This document shows positions 46,145-54,654 of a DNA stretch of 64,000 nucleotides, one piece after another. The DNA comes from Paraburkholderia podalyriae (GTDB lineage: Bacteria; Pseudomonadota; Gammaproteobacteria; Burkholderiales; Burkholderiaceae): NCBI RefSeq assembly GCF_014397785.1, contig NZ_VZQQ01000010.1, forward strand, positions 186,001 through 250,000. Reading direction: 5' to 3'. Under the pieces are notes generated by a model. The model did no database searches. It was not told where the DNA came from and saw only the letters and a list, made by a program, of their open reading frames with translations. Positions within the stretch are counted from its first letter, which is position 1; each line of letters opens with the position of its first letter. The translations under genes and the position numbers were made by a program.

Positions 46145-46342
46145 ATGCCGAAGATGAAGACCAAGAAGAGCGCTGCAAAGCGCTTCGTGGTGCGTCCGGG
46201 CGGTACCGTCAAACGCGGTCAGGCCTTCAAGCGTCACATTCTTACCAAGAAGTCCACCAAGAACAAACGCCATCTGCGTGGCTCCACGGCAGTTCATGAT
46301 TCCGATCTGAACTCCGTTCGCGCGATGCTGCCGTTCGCTTAA
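46145..46342 (+). CDS. rpmI: 50S ribosomal protein L35
   Basis: 65 residues, the full family length. Seen: [15 protein letters not shown] start, [20 protein letters not shown] in the middle and HLRGSTAV before [12 protein letters not shown]. Very basic, part of the large subunit. It lies 30 bases before rplT and about 260 bases after infC, with the hairpin in between; in E. coli L20 represses this pair by binding the leader. Confidence 0.97.
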   Translation: MPKMKTKKSAAKRFVVRPGGTVKRGQAFKRHILTKKSTKNKRHLRGSTAVHDSDLNSVRAMLPFA

Positions 46343-46371
46343 CCCTTAACCGACACTCATAGGAGCGAAAT

Positions 46372-46731
46372 ATGCCTCGAGTAAAACGTGGGGTTACCGC
46401 ACGGGCCCGTCACAAGAAGATCATCAAGCTGGCCAAGGGTTACCGCGGCCGTCGCAATAACGTCTATCGCATCGCCAAGCAGGCGGTCATGCGCGCAGGC
46501 CAGTACGCCTACCGCGACCGCCGCAACAAGAAGCGTGTGTTCCGCGCACTGTGGATCACGCGTATCAACGCGGCGGTGCGTCAACACGACATGACGTACA
46601 GCGTGTTCATCAACGGCCTGAAGAAGGCGTCGATCGAACTGGACCGCAAGGTGCTGGCCGACATGGCTGTGTTCGACAAGGCTGCTTTTGCTGCGATCGT
46701 TCAGCAGGTGAAAGCCGCCGTTGCAGCCTGA
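46372..46731 (+). CDS. rplT: 50S ribosomal protein L20
   Basis: 119 residues, exact family size. Seen: [20 protein letters not shown] at the N-terminus, [20 protein letters not shown], then [18 protein letters not shown] and the C-terminal helical domain [19 protein letters not shown]20 is needed for early large-subunit assembly and can repress rpmI-rplT. A strong terminator follows at 46801-46836, so pheST has its own promoter or depends on readthrough. Confidence 0.98.
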
Positions 46732-46800
46732 TTGCGCTTCTGGCAATTAAAACTGCGTGGTTCGTTGCAGCGAACATCCGGTAGTCTCGGTGACGCTGCA

Positions 46801-46836
46801 ACAAAAACGGGGCTCCTCACCGAGCCCCGTTTTTGT
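46801..46836 (+). terminator. Rho-independent terminator after rplT
   Basis: ACAAAAACGGGGCTC (46801-46815) pairs with GAGCCCCGTTTTTGT (46822-46836) around a 6-base loop CTCACC. The GGGGCTC/GAGCCCC core plus T5 tail is a classical terminator, and the flanking A-run makes it work on the other strand too. It separates the ribosomal protein operon from pheST. Confidence 0.9.
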
Positions 46837-46889
46837 TGGCAGAACCAGTTTTGTTTCGATAGAACACTGACGTTGAAATGATGGGATCA

Positions 46890-47903
46890 ATGGATCTGGA
46901 CCAGATTGTCGCCGACGCGCAAAAAGCCTTCGCAGAAGCCCCCGACGTCACCACCCTCGAGAACGAAAAAGCGCGCTTTCTCGGTAAAGCGGGTGCGCTC
47001 ACTGAGCTGTTGAAGGGCCTTGGCAAACTCGATCCCGAAACGCGCAAGACCGAAGGCGCACGGATCAACCTCGTCAAGCAACAGGTCGAAGCCGCACTGA
47101 CGACACGCCGTCAAGCGCTCGCCGACGCGCTGCTGAACCAGCGCCTCGCCGCCGAAGCGATCGACGTCACGCTGCCGGGCCGCGGCGCCAATGCAGGCAG
47201 CCTGCACCCGGTGATGCGCACCTGGGAGCGCGTCGAACAGATTTTCCGTACGATCGGATTCGACGTGGCCGACGGCCCCGAGATCGAAACTGACTGGTAC
47301 AACTTCACTTCGCTGAACAGCCCGGAAAACCATCCGGCGCGTTCGATGCAGGACACCTTCTACGTCGACGGCAAGGATGCCGACGGCCGTCCGCTGCTGC
47401 TGCGTACGCATACGAGCCCGATGCAGGTGCGCTACGCGCGCACGAACACGCCGCCAATCAAGGTAATCGTACCGGGCCGCACGTATCGCGTGGACAGTGA
47501 CGCGACGCATTCGCCGATGTTCAACCAGGTCGAAGGCCTTTGGATCGACGAGAACATCAGCTTCGCGGACCTGAAGGGCGTATATACCGACTTTCTGAAG
47601 AAATTCTTCGAGCGCGACGACATTCTCGTGCGTTTCCGTCCATCGTATTTCCCGTTTACCGAACCGTCGGCCGAGATCGACATGCAGTTCGAAACGGGCA
47701 AGAACGCGGGCAAATGGCTCGAAATCTCGGGCTCCGGCCAGGTGCATCCCACCGTGATCCGCAACATGGGTCTCGACCCGGAGCGCTACATCGGCTTCGC
47801 ATTCGGCAGCGGCCTCGAGCGTCTCACGATGCTGCGTTACGGCGTGCAGGACCTGCGCCTGTTCTTCGAAAACGACCTGCGCTTTCTGCGTCAATTCGCA
47901 TGA
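46890..47903 (+). CDS. pheS: Phenylalanyl-tRNA synthetase alpha subunit
   Basis: 337 residues; alpha subunit of the alpha2-beta2 enzyme that charges tRNA-Phe. Seen: an N-terminal coiled coil ([20 protein letters not shown]), [19 protein letters not shown], and the class II catalytic motifs with [20 protein letters not shown] (about 133-152), [13 protein letters not shown] and the late [20 protein letters not shown] 46890 gives the usual [10 protein letters not shown] start; in-frame ATGs at 46878 and 46881 would add four residues. The pheT gene begins 160 bases downstream. Confidence 0.96.
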   Translation: MDLDQIVADAQKAFAEAPDVTTLENEKARFLGKAGALTELLKGLGKLDPETRKTEGARINLVKQQVEAALTTRRQALADALLNQRLAAEAIDVTLPGRGANAGSLHPVMRTWERVEQIFRTIGFDVADGPEIETDWYNFTSLNSPENHPARSMQDTFYVDGKDADGRPLLLRTHTSPMQVRYARTNTPPIKVIVPGRTYRVDSDATHSPMFNQVEGLWIDENISFADLKGVYTDFLKKFFERDDILVRFRPSYFPFTEPSAEIDMQFETGKNAGKWLEISGSGQVHPTVIRNMGLDPERYIGFAFGSGLERLTMLRYGVQDLRLFFENDLRFLRQFA

Positions 47904-48063
47904 ACCGGCGCGCGAGAGCGCGACCAAGCATAGAACGCGGTAGCGCACCCGGTGCGTGCCGCGTGCGTCCCCGGCAGAGTTCGCTGAACCGGCGCAAGAC
48001 CAGCGGGCTTTACGAAGCATCTGCCGGACGTGGACCTAACCTGATCACAACGTACACAGAACC

Positions 48064-50499
48064 ATGCAATTTCCGGAATCCTGGCTCAGAACTTTTGTCG
48101 ATCCGCAACTGACCACCGACGAGCTGTCGCACGCGTTAACGATGGCGGGTCTCGAAGTCGAAGACCTGCGGCCGGCTGCGCCGCCGACCTCGAAGATCGT
48201 CGTCGGCCAGGTGCTGGAAGTCGTCAAGCACCCGGATGCGGACAAGCTCAACGTGTGTCAGGTCAACGCCGGCACCGGCGCGACGCTGAACATCGTGTGC
48301 GGTGCGCCGAATGTTGCGCCCGGCATCAAGGTGCCGGTCGCGCTGGTCGGTGCGCAACTGCCGCCGGCCGAAGAGGGCGGCGCGCCGTTCGCGATCAAGC
48401 TGTCGAAGCTGCGCGGCGTGGAAAGCCAGGGCATGCTGTGCTCGGCGCGCGAGCTGAAGCTCTCCGAAGATCACAGCGGTCTGATGATCCTGCCGGAAGA
48501 CACGCCGATCGGCCAGGACATCCGCGAGACGCTCAACCTCGACGACACCGTTTTTGAAATCAAGCTCACGCCGAACAAGGCCGACTGTCTGTCGGTATTC
48601 GGCGTCGCGCGGGAAACGTCGGCGATTACCGGCGCGCCGCTGCGCCCGCTCGAAATCGAGCCAGCACCGGTCACGCTCAATGAAACGCTGCCCGTGAACA
48701 TTTCGGCGTCCGATCTGTGTGGCCGTTTCTCGGGCCGCGTGATCCGCGGCGTCAATGCGCGCGCGAAGTCGCCGCAATGGATGGTCGAGCGTCTCGAGCG
48801 CTCGGGCCAGCGCAGCATCTCCGCGCTCGTCGACATCTCGAACTATGTGATGCTCGAGCTGGGGCGTCCGTCGCACGTGTTCGATCTCGACAAGATCCAC
48901 GGCGGCATGGACGTGCGCTGGGGCCGCAAGGGCGAAACGCTGAAGCTGTTGAACGGCAACACGGTCGAGCTCGACGAAACGGTCGGTGTGATCGCCGACG
49001 AGCAGCACATCGAAAGCCTCGCGGGCATCATGGGCGGCGACAGCACCGCGGTCACGCTCGACACCACCAACATCTATCTCGAAGCCGCGTTCTGGTGGCC
49101 CGATAGCATCCGTGGCCGCTCGCGCAAGTACAACTTCTCGACCGATGCGGGCCATCGCTTCGAGCGCGGCGTCGACTATGCCAGCACCGTCGATCATATC
49201 GAGCGGATCACGCAGCTGATCCTCGACATCTGCGGCGGCGAAGCGGGACCGGTCGACGATCAGATCGTCAACGTGCCGAAGCGCGCGCCCGTGACGATGC
49301 GCGTTTCGCGCGCGAACCGCATCATCGGCGTCGCGATCGGCGCCGATGAAATCGCGCAGATCTTCACGCGCCTCGGCCTGTCGTTCGAGCGTGACGGCGA
49401 TACATTCTCGGTGATGCCGCCGTCGTACCGCTTCGATATCGAAATCGAAGAGGACCTGATCGAAGAAGTCGCGCGCATCTACGGCTTCGAAAACATTCCG
49501 GCGCGCCCGCCGGTCGCGACCAGCGAGATGCGCGCGACCAACGAGACGCAACGCTCCATCCACGCGATCCGTCATGCGCTCGCCGCGCGCGACTACGCGG
49601 AAACGGTGAACTTCAGCTTCGTCGACGCCGAGTGGGAGCAGAATTTCGCGGGCAACAGCAACCCGGTGCGTCTGATCAACCCGATCGCGAGCCAACTGTC
49701 GGTGATGCGCACGACGCTGTTCGGCAGCCTGATTCATGTGCTGCGCACGAACCTGAGCCGTCGCGCGGCGGACCGCGTGCGCGTGTTCGAAGCGGGCCGC
49801 GTGTTCCTGCACGATCCGTCGATCAAAGCCGGCGAGTTGACCGTCGAAGGTTTCGCGCAGCCGAAGATGATCGGCGCGCTCGCCTATGGTCCCGCGCTCG
49901 ACGAGCAGTGGGGCGTGTCGACGCGTACCGTCGACTTCTTCGACGTGAAGGGCGATCTCGAAGCGCTGGTCGCGCCGGCGGTGGCGCGGTTCGCGAAGGC
50001 CGAGCATCCGGCGCTGCATCCGGGACGCAGCGCGCGTATCGAATTGAATGGTCGCGCAGTGGGCTGGATTGGCGAATTGCATCCGCGCTGGATGCAAAAA
50101 TATGATTTGCCGCATGCGCCGATTCTGTTTGAAATCGAAGCGGAAGCATTAATGCAGCGGGTATTGCCGATTCCGTCGGAAGTTTCAAAATTTCCGCCGG
50201 TACGACGTGATATCGCCGTGGTCGTGGATCAGAAAATCGAGGTTCAGGCGCTGCTCGACGAGCTTCAGAAGGCACTGTCCGAACCGGCCTGCAAGGCCGT
50301 CCAGAAGGTTGCGCTTTTCGACGAATTTCGTCCAAAATCAAACACTTCCGGTGGTCTGGCCGCGCACGAGAAAAGCCTTGCGTTCCGGGTGACCTTGCAA
50401 GATACTGGCGGAACCCTTCAGGATGAAACGGTCGATCTGGCTATTCAAACTCTGGTGGAACGTCTGGCTCGAGTATATGGCGCACGGTTGCGCGGATAA
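48064..50499 (+). CDS. pheT: Phenylalanyl-tRNA synthetase beta subunit
   Basis: 811 residues. Seen in order: an N-terminal tRNA-binding EMAP-like domain (about 40-150; [19 protein letters not shown]), the B3/4 editing region, B5 domain (from about 400), the catalytic-core-like domain and the FDX-ACB anticodon domain at the C-terminus (from about 715; [20 protein letters not shown]). Partner of PheS; recognises and edits Tyr-tRNA-Phe. It is followed by the ihfA gene after 69 bases, the common proteobacterial order. Confidence 0.97.
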   Translation: MQFPESWLRTFVDPQLTTDELSHALTMAGLEVEDLRPAAPPTSKIVVGQVLEVVKHPDADKLNVCQVNAGTGATLNIVCGAPNVAPGIKVPVALVGAQLPPAEEGGAPFAIKLSKLRGVESQGMLCSARELKLSEDHSGLMILPEDTPIGQDIRETLNLDDTVFEIKLTPNKADCLSVFGVARETSAITGAPLRPLEIEPAPVTLNETLPVNISASDLCGRFSGRVIRGVNARAKSPQWMVERLERSGQRSISALVDISNYVMLELGRPSHVFDLDKIHGGMDVRWGRKGETLKLLNGNTVELDETVGVIADEQHIESLAGIMGGDSTAVTLDTTNIYLEAAFWWPDSIRGRSRKYNFSTDAGHRFERGVDYASTVDHIERITQLILDICGGEAGPVDDQIVNVPKRAPVTMRVSRANRIIGVAIGADEIAQIFTRLGLSFERDGDTFSVMPPSYRFDIEIEEDLIEEVARIYGFENIPARPPVATSEMRATNETQRSIHAIRHALAARDYAETVNFSFVDAEWEQNFAGNSNPVRLINPIASQLSVMRTTLFGSLIHVLRTNLSRRAADRVRVFEAGRVFLHDPSIKAGELTVEGFAQPKMIGALAYGPALDEQWGVSTRTVDFFDVKGDLEALVAPAVARFAKAEHPALHPGRSARIELNGRAVGWIGELHPRWMQKYDLPHAPILFEIEAEALMQRVLPIPSEVSKFPPVRRDIAVVVDQKIEVQALLDELQKALSEPACKAVQKVALFDEFRPKSNTSGGLAAHEKSLAFRVTLQDTGGTLQDETVDLAIQTLVERLARVYGARLRG

Positions 50500-50568
50500 C
50501 CCGCAATCAACAATTGCACGGCTGTTTCCGCATCCATTGTTTTACGCTTGGCGCGCCATTTGATAGAT

Positions 50569-50979
50569 ATGAATGAAATGAACTCGAGTGATTTCGAAGC
50601 CCTTCTTACGGCGCAACGCAGCGCCATGATTCGAGAAATTCCGACATCACCCGCGGTCGTTTCGAATGAAACGCCGACGCTCACCAAGGCGGAACTTGCC
50701 GAGTTGCTGTTCGACAATGTCGGGCTCAACAAGCGGGAAGCGAAGGACATGGTCGAGGCGTTCTTCGAGGTGATCCGCGATGCGCTCGAGAGCGGCGACA
50801 GCGTGAAGCTGTCGGGCTTCGGCAACTTCCAGTTGCGCGACAAGCCGCAGCGTCCCGGCAGAAATCCGAAGACCGGCGAGGCGATTCCGATCGCCGCGCG
50901 TCGCGTGGTGACGTTTCATGCAAGTCAGAAGTTGAAGGCGCTCGTCGAAAACGGCGCCGAAGCGAGCTTCGCGCGCTGA
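50569..50979 (+). CDS. ihfA: Integration host factor alpha subunit
   Basis: 136 residues; nucleoid protein that bends DNA as heterodimer with IhfB. Seen: [20 protein letters not shown], then [31 protein letters not shown] and the DNA-binding beta-arm [13 protein letters not shown] with the intercalating Pro. It carries an extra N-terminal segment of about 37 residues ([20 protein letters not shown] onward) compared with E. coli (99). ATG 50569 is the first ATG of the frame; a later start near TLTK cannot be excluded because no ATG lies there. A MerR gene follows 43 bases later. Confidence 0.9.
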   Translation: MNEMNSSDFEALLTAQRSAMIREIPTSPAVVSNETPTLTKAELAELLFDNVGLNKREAKDMVEAFFEVIRDALESGDSVKLSGFGNFQLRDKPQRPGRNPKTGEAIPIAARRVVTFHASQKLKALVENGAEASFAR

Positions 50980-51022
50980 TCGACTGGCGCGCTTCCGGGC
51001 AACCCATCACGGCTAACTGACG

Positions 51023-51430
51023 ATGACAGCGACGATCGAGAAAGTCGTCTTGCCTCCGATTCCGGCGAAGCGGTACTTCACGATTGGCGAGGTCAGCGAA
51101 CTTTGCGGGGTGAAGCCTCACGTGCTGCGTTACTGGGAGCAGGAGTTCACCCAGTTGAGGCCGGTGAAGCGGCGCGGCAATCGTCGGTATTATCAGCATC
51201 ACGAGGTGCTGCTGATCCGGCGGATTCGAGAGTTGCTGTACGAGCAGGGTTTTACGATCAACGGGGCACGCAACCGGCTCGATTCACCTCCCGGGGCTGG
51301 GCCGGACGAGGTGATCGAGGAGCGCGAGGGTGCCGCGGGGCAGGTGCAGGCAGCATCGACCACGATTGCGGTCGATGTCGAGAAGTTGCGCAAGGAACTG
51401 CAGAACGTGATCGATCTGCTGGGCCACTAG
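51023..51430 (+). CDS. MerR-family transcriptional regulator (CarA/MlrA-like type)
   Basis: 135 residues. Seen: winged helix-turn-helix at about 12-80 (RYFTIGEVSELCGVKPHVLR, YWEQEFTQLRPVKRRGNRRY then YQHHEVLLIRRIRELLY) and a short C-terminal helix (VDVEKLRKELQNVIDLL) for dimerisation, with no metal-binding cysteines in the right place (only one Cys, in ELCGV). It follows ihfA in a placement conserved across proteobacteria. The target and signal are unknown. Confidence 0.88.
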   Translation: MTATIEKVVLPPIPAKRYFTIGEVSELCGVKPHVLRYWEQEFTQLRPVKRRGNRRYYQHHEVLLIRRIRELLYEQGFTINGARNRLDSPPGAGPDEVIEEREGAAGQVQAASTTIAVDVEKLRKELQNVIDLLGH

Positions 51431-51465
51431 TTCATGCGCCGGTCCGCTTTGTTCGAGTCGGGCAG

Positions 51466-51494
51466 TTCTAATCGAATGAAGTGTCTGTTATAAT
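51466..51494 (+). promoter_or_regulatory. Candidate promoter of tRNA-Pro
   Basis: Perfect TATAAT (51489-51494) with a weak TTCTAA (51466-51471) 17 bases upstream. Transcription would start about 51501, 6 bases before the tRNA. Confidence 0.55.
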
Positions 51495-51506
51495 TTTTCT
51501 TCTGTT

Positions 51507-51584
<78 letters not shown>

Positions 51585-51590
51585 GATCAG

Positions 51591-51625
51591 AAAGGACTTA
51601 CGGTAGAAGCCGTAAGTCCTTTTTT
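51591..51625 (+). terminator. Rho-independent terminator after tRNA-Pro
   Basis: AAAGGACTTACGG (51591-51603) pairs with CCGTAAGTCCTTT (51610-51622), 6-base loop TAGAAG, then more T. Confidence 0.92.
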
Positions 51626-51714
51626 CTTGGTCGCCGAACAAGTGGCCGCGTTGCCTCCAGTCTGTCAGCACGTCAGGAAGTGCCTGCGATCCTCGGTTAG
51701 AGCGTTGCGCACCC

Positions 51715-52131
51715 TCATCGGCATCTCGCGTTGTTGATCGCTTTGCTCATCCGCTCGGTCTCGGCGGTTTTACACATCGCAACTGCCGTGGGTAGCATCG
51801 AGCCGCCGGCCCATTCTCGCGAAGCCGATTTTTCGCACTTGGCGTCACGGCGCTGTTTCCACGCGGTGGGTCCTTTCTCGAGCGAGGCTTTGCAAGTCTC
51901 TGATGAACGGACCTTGACCTCCACGACTCGCTCCAGCTTCTGTTCCGCAACGATCTGATCGCGCCACGCGCAAAGACTCATGCTCGACTGAATCGCGTCG
52001 CAATGCGCGAGTGCCGCGTCGACTTCGCTCATGGGCAGTCCGCTGCGGTTCGCGACGATGTCGGCTGGATTGGATGCGGCCGCCAGTGCCGAACTGCTAA
52101 TAACGGCGGCGAATGACCAGGTCCGGCACAC
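51715..52131 (-). CDS. LprI-like (DUF1311) secreted protein
   Basis: 138 residues starting GTG 52131. Seen: a hydrophobic N-terminus (SFAAVISSSALAAASNPADI) fitting a signal peptide, then AHCDAIQSSMSLCAWRDQIV with paired Cys, EQKLERVVEV and three more Cys (SETCKASLEK, DAKCEKSAS, AMCKTAETER). The S-M-x-x-C and C-K-x-A-E-T-E-R pattern is that of DUF1311, the lysozyme inhibitor LprI family, where disulfides hold a small helical fold. The lysozyme-inhibitor role is inferred from the family. It lies alone between the tRNA-Pro terminator and the acyl-CoA dehydrogenase relic. Confidence 0.6.
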   Translation of the reverse strand: MCRTWSFAAVISSSALAAASNPADIVANRSGLPMSEVDAALAHCDAIQSSMSLCAWRDQIVAEQKLERVVEVKVRSSETCKASLEKGPTAWKQRRDAKCEKSASREWAGGSMLPTAVAMCKTAETERMSKAINNARCR

Positions 52132-52318
52132 GCACAGCCGGTTGCCCGAAGGTGCAATTGTTCGCTACGTCGTTGTGGTAGCGAAGGACCGCACCCTCAC
52201 GAATCCGCAAGGCAGTCCATCCGGCATTGCTCAACCTTTTTGATTCGCTTGGCACGCGAACCGACCTCGGCGACAAACAAAAAAGAGTGACGCGCGAAAA
52301 GCTGGTCACTGTTGATTT

Positions 52319-53122
52319 TCAAAAGGCCGGCGCGAGGCGTGCCGTATTCGCACGCGCCCGCGCACGCGAATCATCACCCTCGAGCCCCCAGCGCCACAAA
52401 CCGCTCCAGACCGCTTCCGCGCACAGCGCGAGTACGCCGCAATTCACCGCATATTCAAGCGTCGCAAAGCCCTGGTCCACTGAGCCGAACACGCTGTCGT
52501 CGCCGAGCGTGACGTTGTCGAACATCACTTCGGCCGCGCGTCCTCCGTCGATCTTGCGATAGCCGCGCACGCTGATACCCGCCGCATCCGTCGGCGCCAG
52601 AAACAGCGTGATGCCGGCTTTGGCATCGTCATTGCCGCTCGTGCGTGTCGAGATGAGGAACATCTGAGCATGCTCGCCATGCTGAACGCCGGCCTTTGCG
52701 CCGTTTAACGTCCACGCGCCGCGGTTGCCCATGACGCTGCGCCGCGCGCGCGTCATGGCGACCCGAGCCAGTGCGTAATGGCTGTCCGGTTCGCCGTGCG
52801 CAAGCGCAACGAGCCGCGAGCCGTCGATCAACGACCCCAGCACCGCCTTCTGCGCGTCGCCGCCCGGCGTGTTCATGTCGATCAGCAGAAAGCTGATGCC
52901 TTCCTGTTTGCGCACGCCGGTCGCGGTCCGCAAGAGGCAGAAGATCATGTTCGCGTAATGACCGAGCGTGGTCCAGGTCTTCTGGCCATTGACGATGTAG
53001 TGCTCGCCCTTCGCGTCCTTGCCGCGCACCGCCGTCGTGCTGACCGACGCAAGATCGGAGCCCGCGCCCGGCTCCGAATAACCTTGGCACCGCCAGTCGG
53101 AACCATCGAGAATGCGTGGCAG
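52319..53122 (-). pseudogene. Chimeric remnant of two acyl-CoA dehydrogenase genes
   Basis: Frame from 53122 down. The first third reads LPRILDGSDWRCQGYSEPG, then VNGQKTWTTLGHYANMIF, the middle domain of one acyl-CoA dehydrogenase type. After PGGDAQKAVLG it continues in frame with HGEPDSHYALARVAM, WTLNGAKAGVQHGEHAQ and IDGGRAAEVMFDNVTL, a second, homologous middle domain of the small PimD-like type. So the same domain occurs twice, each cut at both ends: a deletion fused a large-subunit gene to its small-subunit neighbour (order PimC-PimD). An in-frame stop (53123-53125) lies immediately upstream of the homology, no catalytic C-terminal domain remains, and homology ends before the last 30 codons. 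Not functional. Confidence 0.8.
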
Positions 53123-53152
53123 CTAGTGACGTTTCTGTGCATCGCTGCCGCG

Positions 53153-53456
53153 TACGTGGCCTGCGCGTCCCCCGAACTCGCACGGATACACAGCCTGCCG
53201 GCGACGCTCGACGACCTGCGCACCGCGCCGCTGATTACCGCGGCCGTGATCGGCAGGCAGTTGCGACTACGTGGCGCAGGACGATTTGAAGCGCGGCGCC
53301 GTGCTGACCGCGCTCGATGGGTGGCGGCTCAGCATCTTCGGCACGCCCATGTACATGCTGTACATGCCGAACCGGCATCACACGCGCGCGGCGGCGACGT
53401 TCATCGACTTCGTGCTGGAGCAGGCGCAGGGCTCGGGCGCGGGCGGCGCGAACTGA
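53153..53456 (+). pseudogene. LysR-family regulator, C-terminal remnant
   Basis: Two frames are needed: YVACASPELARIHSLPATL then DDLRTAPLITAAVIGRQL (from 53153) and, after a shift near 53264, DYVAQDDLKRGAVLTALDGW followed by GTPMYMLYMPNRHHTRAAAT to the stop at 53456. These are the end blocks of a LysR effector domain; about 90 residues between them and the whole DNA-binding domain are missing. It points away from the acyl-CoA dehydrogenase remnant, as a divergent regulator would, so one deletion probably removed the shared promoter region and both N-termini. Confidence 0.75.
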
Positions 53457-53466
53457 AGCGGCGAAC

Positions 53467-54333
53467 TCAGGCGCCGAGTCTGCGCGCGATGGCCGTCGTG
53501 ACCATCGGCACGCCGACGCGCAGCAGCTTGCGCACGCCTTCATCGCTGCCGACTTTGCCCACCGCGTTGTCGATCATCGCCTGCATCACGCTCGCCGGAT
53601 AGAACTCGCGAAACAGCTCGTTCGCGCCGGTTTGCTCGAACACGTGATGCAGGAACGAGCCAACGGGCGGCCCGATGCGCTTGAAGAGTCCCATCTTGAC
53701 GACACGGTTGTTCCACAGATGCAGCGTGTACGCGTCGGAACAGAGCGCCGCGCACTCGTCGAAATAGCGCGGCAGGAACACCTTGTAGTAATCGTTGAAA
53801 TGCACCGGATAGAACAGACTTTCGGGAAGACCCGCCTTCACGCCGTAGACGGCGGTCAACAGACGCGGGCCCGTGTCGCCCCACTTCAGTGCCGTGCCCT
53901 TCATTGCTTCGACACGTTCGATCAGTTCGTGCAAGCGCGGCTGATCCGGGTCGAGCCGCAGCATCGCCGTGCAGATGCTTGATGAGGTCTCTCGCCCAAT
54001 CAGGTCGCCCTTGGCGTTGAGATCGAAATCCCGCAACAGCAGCAGATCGGTATCGACCCAGATCTCGTCGGTCCTCGTGAACATCACAAAGCGGAAATAG
54101 TCGGTGAAATGCGCCATCGACGGTACGCCGTGAATCGGGAAATCGTGAAGCGAATCGCGCGGCAGTATCGCGGTCGCGTCCTTCGCGATCACGCCGGGCG
54201 GCAGACCGGCGATCGGCTCATAGCTATAAAGCGCGACCTCGCTGCCGTACAGCGCGAACGATTTGAGACAGGCGATTTCGTAAGGAGAAAGTTCGGGACC
54301 GTGCCAGAACGATGCAAATCTTGCCTTGCGCAT
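53467..54333 (-). CDS. Glycosyltransferase-like protein with DXD motif (GT32/capsule type)
   Basis: 288 residues. Seen: FASFWHGPELSPYEIACLKS at the N-terminus, HFTDYFRFVMFTRTDEIWVD and then TDLLLLRDF, giving the D-x-D metal/nucleotide-sugar site about residue 93-96, and CSDAYTLHLWNNRVVK with the late His/Trp of GT32-like enzymes. This combination matches capsular-polysaccharide or Och1-like transferases. The donor and acceptor sugars are unknown. It is intact but isolated beside decayed genes; the nearest neighbour on that strand is 340 bases away. ATG 54333. Confidence 0.65.
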   Translation of the reverse strand: MRKARFASFWHGPELSPYEIACLKSFALYGSEVALYSYEPIAGLPPGVIAKDATAILPRDSLHDFPIHGVPSMAHFTDYFRFVMFTRTDEIWVDTDLLLLRDFDLNAKGDLIGRETSSSICTAMLRLDPDQPRLHELIERVEAMKGTALKWGDTGPRLLTAVYGVKAGLPESLFYPVHFNDYYKVFLPRYFDECAALCSDAYTLHLWNNRVVKMGLFKRIGPPVGSFLHHVFEQTGANELFREFYPASVMQAMIDNAVGKVGSDEGVRKLLRVGVPMVTTAIARRLGA

Positions 54334-54654
54334 ATGTCATCCAGGGTAACGATCATGCAGCGCAACATGCGCGCCGGACCTGTGTAACGATCCTAGACGG
54401 GCATCGCACAGGTCATACGTAAAGGGCTTGAATCGCACAGGAGTTGTCGCGAAACGTTGAGTTCCTCGCACCATGTCGGCGATTATGGGCGGGACTATGT
54501 CGTATGTGGCGAATTCAGTTGCGGGTGGCGATGCATCAACGAATAGCGCGGGATCGTCGGCTAAACTGCAGAAGACCGACCACGCGTACGTATAGCAACC
54601 AATGAGCCATGCATGCGCGCCACGCAGAGATAAAGACGATATCAAGGAGACGTG
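54334..54654. other. Intergenic region before the acyl-CoA synthetase
   Basis: About 320 bases between divergent genes. A minus-strand ORF of 102 codons (54337-54645) has no recognisable domain or signal and unusual composition; I do not call it. AAGGAGA at 54644-54650 is the ribosome binding site for ATG 54655. No terminator or clear promoter seen. Confidence 0.5.

Noticed and set aside
54337..54645. 102-codon minus-strand ORF before the acyl-CoA synthetase
   Set aside because: No domain and no ribosome binding site identified; likely chance.
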